The notes below the pieces were generated by a model. It was given only the letters and a program-made list of their open reading frames with translations, was not told the DNA's origin and ran no database searches. A DNA stretch of 42,257 nt, from positions 1 through 42,257 of the forward strand of contig CALDTK010000303.1 of the NCBI GenBank assembly GCA_937924035.1, in the 5' to 3' direction. Origin of the DNA: an uncultured Saprospiraceae bacterium (GTDB taxonomy: Bacteria > Bacteroidota > Bacteroidia > Chitinophagales > Saprospiraceae). The position numbers and the translations under genes were made by a program. Below, piece after piece: positions 25,074 to 33,311 of the stretch (position 1 is the stretch's first letter; each line of letters starts with the position of its first letter).

Positions 25074-26678
25074 TTATGGATTTACACCTGCATAGGCGAT
25101 TCCTGTGAGGTGATGGATATCCTTGTCGAAAGTGGACAAGTCGTTGTTGTTGAACTTTTGGAAGTCGTCATGGCCACAAGACCGGGCTACAACCTTCATT
25201 AAATCTCGGGCAGCGAAGAAGAAATTGTTAAGTCGCTCTGCAGATGCTTCTACAATTAACCTAGCACGTAAATCTTCTTTCTGCGTTGCAATTCCTACAG
25301 GGCAATTGTTACTTCCACATGCTCTCATGCCTAAGCATCCAATTGCTTGTAATGCAGAATTGGACACCGCTACAGCATCAGCTCCCATCATCAATGCCTT
25401 CGCAAAATCTTCAGGAACTCGAAGTCCACCGGTGATAATGAGCGTAATGTCCTTTCTACCAAGTGTATCCAAATGCTTCCGTGCACGCGCAAGAGCTGGT
25501 ATGGTCGGTACATTAATGTTATCTCGGAGAATGGTTGGGGCAGAACCCGTTCCTCCGCCTCGACCATCAAGGATGATGTAATCGACGCCCGATGCTAAAG
25601 CAAAGTCTATATCTGCCTCGACATGACTTGCGGCGATCTTGAATCCAATCGGTATGCCACCTGTTTTTTCTCTCACTTCCTCAGCAAAAGCTTTGAAGTC
25701 TGAGGCCGTAAAAAGGTCAGGGAAGGCCGCAGGAGAAATTGCCGTTTCTCCAGGTTTTAAACCTCTAACAGCGGCGATCTCTTCGGTTACTTTACTTCCT
25801 GGAAGGTGTCCACCTGTACCAGTTTTTGCTCCTTGTCCTCCTTTAAAATGGAAAGCTTGAGCTTTCATCACTTTGTCCCAAGAAAATCCAAACTTGCCTG
25901 AAGCGAGTTCATAGAAGTATCTGGAATTGTTTGCCTGTTCTTCGGGAAGCATGCCACCTTCTCCACTACAAATGCCTGTTCCAGATAACTCAGCTCCAAT
26001 CGATAAAGCGATTTTGGCCTCCTTTGATAGTGCGCCAAAACTCATGTCCGATACGAACATCGGTATATCGAGTGTCAGTGGCTTTTTAGCATTCGGCCCG
26101 ATCACAACTGAGGTAGCAACTTCATGCTCGTCCAGTAAAGGTCGACTGGCCAACTGAGCAGGTAGAAACTGAATATCACTCCACTTTGGAAGTGTATTCC
26201 GATCAACACCCATAGAAGCTGAGGGACCGTGATGGCCTAACTTTTTTAAGCCATTTTTTGCCAGCCCCTGGATGAAGCTGGTATACGGCTCCGTTGGCTC
26301 CGGACTTGTATCTGCGTATTGGCCGAGGTACTCATCCCTCTGGAAAGGTTGTGGATTTTCAATTGCAAATGCGGCAACTTCTTCCTCACTCACCCTCACC
26401 CAACCATCTTTAACGTCGGCTGTGAATTTGTGAAGGACCTCCTTATTGTTGTATTCAGAAACTCCAGTGTCGTATCGATAATCCCAACCATGCAACCCGC
26501 AGATCAAATTGTCACCTTGCACGAATCCATCGGACATGAGTGCTCCCCGATGTAGGCATCGACCATAGAGCACGGAGATGTTCTCATCGTATCTCATGAC
26601 CACTAAGTCCACATTCGCTACGAGTGCGTGTGCAGGTTTACGATCTAAAAGTTCATCCCACTTGATCAGGTTCTTCAT
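25074..26678 (-). CDS. Rieske [2Fe-2S] + glutamate-synthase-like FMN oxidoreductase fusion
   Basis: 534 residues. The N-terminal Rieske domain has C41-L-H43 and C60-x2-H63. The rest is the FMN-binding TIM barrel of the glutamate synthase large-subunit family: SDMSFGALSKEAK, GTGICSGEGGM, KGGQGAKTGTGGHLPG, DGRGGGTGSAPT, TGGLRVPEDFAKAL, and the cluster C448-x5-C454-x4-C459 typical of the 3Fe-4S site. There is no glutaminase domain, so it is not a full glutamate synthase; an electron-transfer oxidoreductase of unknown substrate is likelier, with the Rieske centre feeding the FMN/3Fe-4S core. It starts 9 nt after tetR and is 5 nt from the next gene, so the substrate may also be the TetR ligand. 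Confidence 0.85.
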   Translation of the reverse strand: MKNLIKWDELLDRKPAHALVANVDLVVMRYDENISVLYGRCLHRGALMSDGFVQGDNLICGLHGWDYRYDTGVSEYNNKEVLHKFTADVKDGWVRVSEEEVAAFAIENPQPFQRDEYLGQYADTSPEPTEPYTSFIQGLAKNGLKKLGHHGPSASMGVDRNTLPKWSDIQFLPAQLASRPLLDEHEVATSVVIGPNAKKPLTLDIPMFVSDMSFGALSKEAKIALSIGAELSGTGICSGEGGMLPEEQANNSRYFYELASGKFGFSWDKVMKAQAFHFKGGQGAKTGTGGHLPGSKVTEEIAAVRGLKPGETAISPAAFPDLFTASDFKAFAEEVREKTGGIPIGFKIAASHVEADIDFALASGVDYIILDGRGGGTGSAPTILRDNINVPTIPALARARKHLDTLGRKDITLIITGGLRVPEDFAKALMMGADAVAVSNSALQAIGCLGMRACGSNNCPVGIATQKEDLRARLIVEASAERLNNFFFAARDLMKVVARSCGHDDFQKFNNNDLSTFDKDIHHLTGIAYAGVNP

Positions 26679-26687
26679 TCTTGTTTT

Positions 26688-27266
26688 TTAGTTGTTCGTT
26701 CTAGCCAACGCATGTGCAATGGCATTTTGAATAGCCTTCGTTTTATTGTTACGGACTAAGCCTAGCATAACAGCCCCTTCGAATTCCATGATGGTTTGTT
26801 GAGCAATCTCTCTTGATCTTTCTGCATCGTGAAAATGGCTGTAGAGGTGGGTCAAAGCATCTTCCCATTCACCAAAGATTGTGTTCAGAATGGTTGCGAA
26901 GTCTTGATCGTGCGCGGCGATTTCCAGCGTCATCGTTCCGATAAAGCAACTTCGAGGTCCTGTGTTATAAGAGTTCTCTTGCCACGCAAAAAACTGCTCC
27001 AATCGTGCTTTGGCATCACCTGCATCGGTGTCATAGGCTATAGAGAAAAGCTTCGTGCGTAATTGATCTAGAACCATTTCAAGAATCCCAATCATCAAGG
27101 CTTTCTTGTTTTCAAAATGGTAATAGAGAGCTGCCTTTGATAGGTTCGTCTCCTTTGCGATTTCTCGCATCGGAGTCACGTGAAAACCCTGACGATCAAA
27201 TAGATCGTAGGCCTTAACCAATATCATGGTCTTCGTGTCCTGAATTGTATTTCTAGCTGTGTTCAT
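26688..27266 (-). CDS. TetR/AcrR-family transcriptional regulator
   Basis: 192 residues. The HTH is MREIAKETNLSKAALYYHFENKKAL (about 33-57), preceded by the usual helix KAYDLFDRQGFHVTP. The C-terminal ligand domain (about 70-185) has the TetR_C-like CFIGTMTLEIAAHD...FGEWEDALTHLY pattern. The start may be the first ATG or an ATG 13 codons later. It heads the operon with the Rieske-FMN protein and the WPHHFD protein and most likely represses itself and them; a palindrome 39 nt upstream of its start fits an operator. Confidence 0.88.
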   Translation of the reverse strand: MNTARNTIQDTKTMILVKAYDLFDRQGFHVTPMREIAKETNLSKAALYYHFENKKALMIGILEMVLDQLRTKLFSIAYDTDAGDAKARLEQFFAWQENSYNTGPRSCFIGTMTLEIAAHDQDFATILNTIFGEWEDALTHLYSHFHDAERSREIAQQTIMEFEGAVMLGLVRNNKTKAIQNAIAHALARTNN

Positions 27267-27304
27267 AAGACTGATTTACACTATCGCGACACAATGTACT
27301 CGAT

Positions 27305-27322
27305 TTACTGAACGTACGGTAA
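27305..27322. promoter_or_regulatory. Candidate TetR operator palindrome
   Basis: TTAC-N3-ACGT-N3-GTAA, 18 bp with 14 of 18 positions symmetric, centred on ACGT. It lies 39 nt before the tetR start. Size and symmetry are usual for TetR-family sites. The rest of the 351-nt gap (27267-27617) has no gene that I can support. Confidence 0.5.
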
Positions 27323-27617
27323 GTAGAAGCGTCTCGTCGTCTACTTTGCTTTAAATATGTCGTCCACGCGCCAAAATCATTTTAGTTAACGGCCTTTAGA
27401 TGCAGCCAATAAAGATCTTAGTTTTTGATCATCAGCTCTTAAAAATGAATGGATTGCACATTTTTTCAGCGGAAGGCTAAAGGATGAGTCTTCGGGGTAG
27501 TTTTAGTTTTTCCGGCGTTCTTCCTAAAGTTGTGGCATCTTGCCGATGTTATTGTAACCGTCATCTAACCTATCGCCCTAAACTGATGTTAGCTTAGAGA
27601 CACCAATAGATCTGTCC

Positions 27618-30600
27618 GTGCGCCTGAATCCTCTTCGATCCATCTTTAAGTTTATCTTTTTGGCTGCCTCGCTGGCGCTAGTGGCCAGTTGCGCTCGCTA
27701 CAAACCCATGTACGATAGTGACAAAGACGAACCCTCAGCTGTTTCTATCCTGCCTCAAGAAGAGCCCATTTATTCCGTTTACCTAACTGGTAGCACTGGA
27801 GGAGTAACTGATCTATCATCCGCGCCAGCATTAGCATTATTTAAGAATGTTTTAGCGAAAGCGAACAAAAACAGCACAGCTATCCTCTTAGGAGACCAAG
27901 TTGATAAAGGAGGTTTTCCGGACAAAGACGACGACAAAGCTCAAAACGATCTTGCCAAGGATCAAATCAAAACACAACTGAGTCTTTTTAAGGATTTTAA
28001 AGGCAAGGTGGCAATGACGCATGGCAACCATGAATGGAAGCATGGCATTGATGGAGCCGAACGTGTCGAAGACTATATCGAGAAGAAGTACGGAGAGGAG
28101 ATCGTTTATCCTGAAAATGCTTGTGGTGATCCCGTCTTACTTGAAATCGCCCCTGATATAGGTCTTCTCATCATTAATAGTCAATGGTTTATCAGCGATT
28201 GGGATGAGTTCGAAGAGATCAATGAAGGTTGCGCAGTTCAATCACGTAGAGGTTTCAAATGGCGATTGACCAATCTTGTAAAAGACGTTAGGTACAAGCA
28301 CGTCGTAGTCGCAATGCACCACCCACTTATTTCTCGTGGACCGAGGGGTGGCGAGCACGGACTTGTAGGTGCTTTTAAAGATGGATACTTCGGGCCGTTT
28401 TCGAATTGGTGGCGATCTAAAATTGGGGTTAAACAAGATTTGTATTCCCCTAAGATGGATGATTTGAAAGACATGCTTAAAGGATTATTTGACGAGCATC
28501 CTTCGGTCACTTTCGTGAGTGGCCATGAGCACTTATTACAGTATGGTGTTTTCAAAGATCATCCAGTAGTTGGTTCGGGCACGGGTGTTTACGTTGATCC
28601 GGGGAAGGTCGGACAGCGAACAATTTTCACTGCCGGCGTTCCTGGCTTTGCAGAAATTCATTACTACAAAAATGGAGAAGCATGGGTGAGGTATACACAG
28701 GCAGATGGTTCTCCTCCCGGCAAAACCCTCTTCGAGCAGAAGCTGTACACCAAGCATATTGAAAAGTATGAAGGAAACTTCGACTTGTACGAGAGTGGCC
28801 AAGATTCCATTCAGTTCGCTCCTTTTGCAGGGTATCGCAAATTTGGTCCCCTTTACAAATGGGCATTTGGCAATAACAATCGCGAGTTGTTTGAGACGCC
28901 GTATACCTACCCAATTTTACGTCTCGATGAGTTTGCCGGTGGGGTAGAAGTCACAAAGCGAGGAGGAGGAGGTCAAACGAACTCCTTACGTCTTACAGAT
29001 AAACAAGGGCGAGATTATGCCTTAAGAAGTGTGCGAAAAGACCCTTCAAGGTTGCTGCCAGCGCAAGCTCGAGTAGGCCCATTGGTTACGCTCACGCAAG
29101 ACATCTTTTTTACTGCGAATCCATTTGGTGCACTCACGGCTGCAAATATTGCTGAGGCAGTTGACATTCCGCATGCTTACCCGCGATTGGTATACCTGCC
29201 TGCACATCCGCAGCTGGGGGATCTTAATGCGAGTTTTGCAGACGATCTCTATTTGTTGGAAGAAAGACCCAATGATGAGTGGATCGCTGATGAAGCACCA
29301 TTCGGTAAGCCAAGAAATATTGATGGCAGAGACGATGTTTTAGAAAAGGTACAAGAAAGCTACAAGGACCAAGTGGACCAGCAAGCGCTTATCCGAGCGA
29401 GACTACTAGATGTACTACTAGGAGATTTTGATCGTCACAGCGATCAATGGCGCTTTGCAGAATACAAAGACAAAAAAACCGGTATTAGTAAATGGCGCGT
29501 GATTCCACGTGACCGTGATCAAGCTATGCTCAAGATTGACGGGGCAATTCTTAAGCTTGGCGGGATGACCTTGCCTGCTGTAAGGGAGGTACAGAATTTT
29601 GATAAAAAGCAACCTTGGATCAAGGACTTTACATTCCAAGCACGCATGCTAGATCGTCGGTTCCTCAATGAATTGACCCGGCAAGACTGGCTGACTGCGG
29701 CGCAAGAATTGCAAGCAAAACTTACTGATGCTGAAATCGAAGCCGCATTTGATGATTGGCCCAAAGCCGCTCAAGTCGGTAGAAGGGATTTTTATGTTGA
29801 AGCATTAAAGGCAAGAAGAAACGACCTCGTAAAATATGCTGAAAAGCTTTATGCTTTTCAAGCAAAAGAGGTCTATATCGTAGGCACGGATGAAGATGAT
29901 TTTTTCGATGTTCAACGTAAAGAAGATGGCTCTTTAACTGTTGATATTTATGATTTTAAAGGACAAGACAAAGGTGTTCGTTATTATCATCGAACCTTTT
30001 TGCCCTCAGAGACCAATAGTGTTCAACTTTTTGGATTACGAGAAGAGGATCGCTTCGAAGTATCCGGGCAATCAAAAAACTCTGGCGTAAAAGTTCGCAT
30101 CATACCAGGACCAGAAAAAGATGAGGTTGTTACAAGCGACAAAGCTCGTGCATTAAGAAAGAGAACCCGCGTGTACGCTTGGCCTGAGCAGGATAAACTA
30201 GAACTAGGCAAGGAAACTGAAAAGCACCTGACTAAGTATTGGCGCTTCAATCAGTACGATTATCGTGATGTCAATTATGACTACGGGTTGTGGTTGCCTA
30301 ACCTTGGGTTTAATGTGGATGACGGCCTGCGGTTAGGGTTGTCGTATCAGGAACATTATTACACCTTTCATCGTCATTTTAAGCAAAGTGTTGGGGGCTT
30401 ATATGCAACGTCTAGTCGGGGCGTTCAGCTGAAATATAATTTCAGTATTATTGATTTAGCTCCGCGTTTTAATTTAGATGTAGATGCACTTTATCAAACG
30501 CCGAATTACGCGATTAACTTTTTTGGTTTTGGAAATGAAACGGTAGAGATTTCTGGAGAGCGTAGATTTTATCGAATTCGCCAAGAAATCATAAGGTTCG

Positions 30601-31304
30601 CGCCTTCACTATTCTTAAGAAATAAGAATCACGATGGTGGATTACGATTCACCTTGATGGGGGAGTCTATGACACTAAATCGAGATTTGGATCGGTCGCT
30701 TGCGATATTGAACGAAGAAGATGTTTTGTTTGAGCAGGCTTGGTACGCTGAAGCTAGACTGGCCTACACTTATCAAAATGTAGACGACACTGGCTTTCCT
30801 AGAGATGGTATGGCTTTTCATGCCGAAGGAAGTCTGCGCCGACGAACAACACCTGATCCAGCTACAATACCTTCTTTTGAGTCAAGTGTCACCATTTACC
30901 AGCACCTTTGGAAAGGAGCGGCATTGGTGTCCAGAGTCGGTTTTGGAGTAACCTCAGGTGACTACTATTTCTACGATGCACAACAATTAGGTGCTGGTAC
31001 ACTAAGAGGATATCGGAGAGAGCGCTTTATTGGAGAGCGAAGATTTTACAATAATTTTGATATACGTCAGGAATTTGCTAAGCGTGCCTTTAAGAGTAAA
31101 ATTGGAGTTTTTGCCAGTTTTGACCACGGTCGCGTCTGGTTTGATCCGAGTGGAACCGGTCCAGAAAGTGATATATGGCATACTTCATATGGTGGAGGCT
31201 TATTCATTCGCCCGCTTAGTCTCTTTACAATGAGTGCAGGCTATTATGTACCTGAAGATGGAAGTGATCCTGTGATTCGAGTAGTTGCTGGGTTTGACTT
31301 TTAA
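27618..31304 (+). CDS. Giant envelope lipoprotein: metallophosphatase + kinase-like domain + Omp85 barrel (copy B)
   Basis: 1,228 residues from GTG 27618, which gives a signal with lipobox VASC. The phosphatase domain (about 45-365) keeps GDQ (92-94), GNHE (136-139), HHP (234-236) and GHEH (302-305), but the usual first GDxG is GSTG, so even this copy lacks one expected metal ligand. The middle domain has KRGGGGQ (447-453), YALRSVRKD (467-475), GDFDRHSDQW (602-611) and PRDRDQA (630-636), reminiscent of a protein-kinase-like core. From about 880 on, aromatic-rich alternating strands form a BamA/TamA-like barrel ending in FDF. It should be an outer-membrane protein. Relative to copy A it has about 15 extra residues near 250. 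Copy A lies inverted about 3.5 kb away. Confidence 0.87.
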   Translation: MRLNPLRSIFKFIFLAASLALVASCARYKPMYDSDKDEPSAVSILPQEEPIYSVYLTGSTGGVTDLSSAPALALFKNVLAKANKNSTAILLGDQVDKGGFPDKDDDKAQNDLAKDQIKTQLSLFKDFKGKVAMTHGNHEWKHGIDGAERVEDYIEKKYGEEIVYPENACGDPVLLEIAPDIGLLIINSQWFISDWDEFEEINEGCAVQSRRGFKWRLTNLVKDVRYKHVVVAMHHPLISRGPRGGEHGLVGAFKDGYFGPFSNWWRSKIGVKQDLYSPKMDDLKDMLKGLFDEHPSVTFVSGHEHLLQYGVFKDHPVVGSGTGVYVDPGKVGQRTIFTAGVPGFAEIHYYKNGEAWVRYTQADGSPPGKTLFEQKLYTKHIEKYEGNFDLYESGQDSIQFAPFAGYRKFGPLYKWAFGNNNRELFETPYTYPILRLDEFAGGVEVTKRGGGGQTNSLRLTDKQGRDYALRSVRKDPSRLLPAQARVGPLVTLTQDIFFTANPFGALTAANIAEAVDIPHAYPRLVYLPAHPQLGDLNASFADDLYLLEERPNDEWIADEAPFGKPRNIDGRDDVLEKVQESYKDQVDQQALIRARLLDVLLGDFDRHSDQWRFAEYKDKKTGISKWRVIPRDRDQAMLKIDGAILKLGGMTLPAVREVQNFDKKQPWIKDFTFQARMLDRRFLNELTRQDWLTAAQELQAKLTDAEIEAAFDDWPKAAQVGRRDFYVEALKARRNDLVKYAEKLYAFQAKEVYIVGTDEDDFFDVQRKEDGSLTVDIYDFKGQDKGVRYYHRTFLPSETNSVQLFGLREEDRFEVSGQSKNSGVKVRIIPGPEKDEVVTSDKARALRKRTRVYAWPEQDKLELGKETEKHLTKYWRFNQYDYRDVNYDYGLWLPNLGFNVDDGLRLGLSYQEHYYTFHRHFKQSVGGLYATSSRGVQLKYNFSIIDLAPRFNLDVDALYQTPNYAINFFGFGNETVEISGERRFYRIRQEIIRFAPSLFLRNKNHDGGLRFTLMGESMTLNRDLDRSLAILNEEDVLFEQAWYAEARLAYTYQNVDDTGFPRDGMAFHAEGSLRRRTTPDPATIPSFESSVTIYQHLWKGAALVSRVGFGVTSGDYYFYDAQQLGAGTLRGYRRERFIGERRFYNNFDIRQEFAKRAFKSKIGVFASFDHGRVWFDPSGTGPESDIWHTSYGGGLFIRPLSLFTMSAGYYVPEDGSDPVIRVVAGFDF

Positions 31305-31323
31305 ACATTTCACTAAAGGTAGA

Positions 31324-32628
31324 TTACTTAAATTTTAAAAGCGTATCGTTTATAGCGCTTCTTTTTTTGGAATCAACGTTTACGTCTTCTGCAAATGAAA
31401 GCCAATTAGATACCACTTCTGAGATTTCCAATATTGTTTCTTTACCTGAACGATAGCCTATTAAATCTGCCACGGTAAGTAAATCTTCGGTCGTGAATTC
31501 CTCTCGCTTGCCGTTTATGCTAAGTGCATGTTTGCTAACCCACCGATTGCCTGGATTGTAGGCATGGCATATGTCATAGGCCGGCGTGAGCTCCCATGTA
31601 CGTGTAGCTTTTCGCATTCTGAACGCGAAATTTTTAGTGTGATCATCACAATTACGAGCGATCACATTGAATACCATCCGTTTAAAGAGCTGTACGGCAT
31701 CAGTGTAAGGCAAGCCCAATAATCTCATTGTTTCTAACAGCTGCTCATAACTGAATTGCCCTACGAAATTATAATCGTGATGAGCAAGAGCGCACCATGT
31801 TTGTATGTGATGTTTAATGTTCGAATCTTCACGATCAAAGCGCTTCGTCATGAAGTGTGCCCTACCATTTTCTTCAAAAAGACGGCAATCTGTCATTTTG
31901 ATTCCGGCGGCTTTGGCCATGTTGTGATAGGCCATCTCAACTCTTCCATACCCAGCAGAGTCACCTAGTTGGATATCGCTAACTCCGTCGAGTTTGAGTA
32001 GGTAATGTTCGTAGCCCTTCGTCGTGCTCCCTTGGCCCGACTTGATATCTCCGGTTTGAGGATTCCAAGCAATAACTGCTTTGGGTCGAGCTCCTCCTGC
32101 CGAAGTGCCAACCCTCAATATGTCAAGTACTGCATTTTCTTTATTCGCGACATTTGTGGTTAGTTGCTCTTTGGACAAAAGCAATTGTCGGGCTACGTCG
32201 ACGATACCTGCTATTTCTAATTTTGTGCTTGTGTTGGAGACTTTTGAAATACTAGGCTCAAACTCTAAAGCTCCCATGCCACGTGTCCCGATGAAGCTAA
32301 GCAGCTCCACTGGATTTAAGCTTTCGGCACTTCTACCTTGCCGAGCCAGCCAGCTATGAATCAATGTTGTTCCGAATCTATCAGGCAAGGAATCTGCAAG
32401 TAAGCCTGGCAATCCTTTAAAGGTGTCCAGTTCTTTGTTTGACTTCCTGCGGAATTCAGGAAAGCGAAAGACTCTTCCTGTTTGTCCGATGGGCATTTTA
32501 ATCGGTGCTAAATCCCATTTGTTCTCTGCATAATCAGAAGTGTACTCGAAGTCCGCATATCCATCTTCTGGTCGCCAGGAGACCGCTCCGATGATTTTTC
32601 CCCAAACCTTGACGATTGCATCTTGCAT
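31324..32628 (-). CDS. hipA: HipA-family serine/threonine kinase toxin
   Basis: 434 residues, full-length HipA: N-terminal couple domain (GRVFRFPEFRR..., LPGLLADSLPDRFG), ATP-binding loop GTSAGGARPKA, the catalytic RNCDDHTKNF (D328 as general base) and the DFG-like LTPAYDICHAY. HipA kinases phosphorylate cytosolic targets such as glutamyl-tRNA synthetase, halting translation and producing persisters. The cognate HTH antitoxin is four bases upstream. All main motifs are intact, so the toxin is probably active. It converges on giant protein copy B with a 19-nt gap and no clear terminator. Confidence 0.93.
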   Translation of the reverse strand: MQDAIVKVWGKIIGAVSWRPEDGYADFEYTSDYAENKWDLAPIKMPIGQTGRVFRFPEFRRKSNKELDTFKGLPGLLADSLPDRFGTTLIHSWLARQGRSAESLNPVELLSFIGTRGMGALEFEPSISKVSNTSTKLEIAGIVDVARQLLLSKEQLTTNVANKENAVLDILRVGTSAGGARPKAVIAWNPQTGDIKSGQGSTTKGYEHYLLKLDGVSDIQLGDSAGYGRVEMAYHNMAKAAGIKMTDCRLFEENGRAHFMTKRFDREDSNIKHHIQTWCALAHHDYNFVGQFSYEQLLETMRLLGLPYTDAVQLFKRMVFNVIARNCDDHTKNFAFRMRKATRTWELTPAYDICHAYNPGNRWVSKHALSINGKREEFTTEDLLTVADLIGYRSGKETILEISEVVSNWLSFAEDVNVDSKKRSAINDTLLKFK

Positions 32629-32632
32629 TTTT

Positions 32633-32944
32633 CTACCAGTTTGCCTTTGGAGATTGCTTATCAGCTGAAGGTCTAGCTCTTTGCCTCCGTTTTTTTACGT
32701 TAACACGTTCTAATGGAGTAGGTCCATCATTGACCTTGAATTCCATCAGTACATGTAAAGCATCTAGCACCCTTAGGACACGCAACAGCGAGTCTAGCCC
32801 AACTACTTCGCCACGCTCGAGTAGACTAACAGTAGATCTACTGAGGTTTGCATCTAATGCTACTTGACCCTGCGTTTTGTTTTGTTCTAAACGAGATGAT
32901 CGTATGAAAAGACCGATCCGCTGAAGAATTGCTCCGTCAGACAT
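32633..32944 (-). CDS. hipB: XRE-family antitoxin HipB
   Basis: 103 residues from ATG 32944 (MSDGAILQRIGLFIRSSRL); an ATG 11 codons earlier (32977) is possible but would overlap the putative operator. The HTH is KTQGQVALDANLSRSTVSLLERGE, like lambda Cro/HipB. The C-terminus is basic (KKRRQRARPS). HipB neutralises HipA and represses the operon. The tight spacing to hipA (four bases) is typical of antitoxin-toxin pairs. Confidence 0.88.
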   Translation of the reverse strand: MSDGAILQRIGLFIRSSRLEQNKTQGQVALDANLSRSTVSLLERGEVVGLDSLLRVLRVLDALHVLMEFKVNDGPTPLERVNVKKRRQRARPSADKQSPKANW

Positions 32945-32961
32945 GGATTTAAAGTTAATGT

Positions 32962-32977
32962 ATGAGATGTTACTCAT
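32962..32977. promoter_or_regulatory. Candidate HipB operator (inverted repeat)
   Basis: ATGAG-ATGTTA-CTCAT lies 18 nt upstream of the chosen hipB start. Further CTCAT half sites occur at about 33010 and 33063. Autoregulation of hipBA by HipB is established in E. coli; this site is inference. The sequence from 32945 to 33311 has no supported gene and holds this repeat plus one 14-mer copy. Confidence 0.35.
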
Positions 32978-33233
32978 TAGGTCATTGTTTAGTTTGTTAC
33001 GCAGTATAACTCATGCAGTACTTGATTTGTTTCGACATAAGCTGATAATGAATGAAATATCACTCATAGAGATCAAATTTTCAATTTTACACATGAAATT
33101 TAATGCATTATGGCGAGACAGTGCAAATTTGATTGGCATTATTGTCTCGAATCCTGTGGAATACTTGCTTCCACAACCAATCAGTCCAGCATAATCGAGT
33201 CTGTACTTTACCACATCCTTATTTACACCACAG

Positions 33234-33247
33234 GTTTTGGCGAAAGC
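33234..33247 (+). repeat. Iterated 14-mer, exact copy 4 (upstream of recQ)
   Basis: GTTTTGGCGAAAGC on the plus strand. It lies upstream of the preferred recQ start (33312), so it is the one exact copy likely outside coding sequence, unless recQ starts at TTG 33237. Confidence 0.85.
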
Positions 33248-33311
33248 TTCGCACTTTTGCGTGGACCCACGTGCCTCGTATGGGGCTAAATCCTTTTTAG
33301 AACAGATCGAA

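Noticed and set aside
26020-26040. TGCGCCAAAAC as another 14-mer copy in the Rieske-FMN gene
   Set aside because: Only the 3' part matches; too many mismatches to count.
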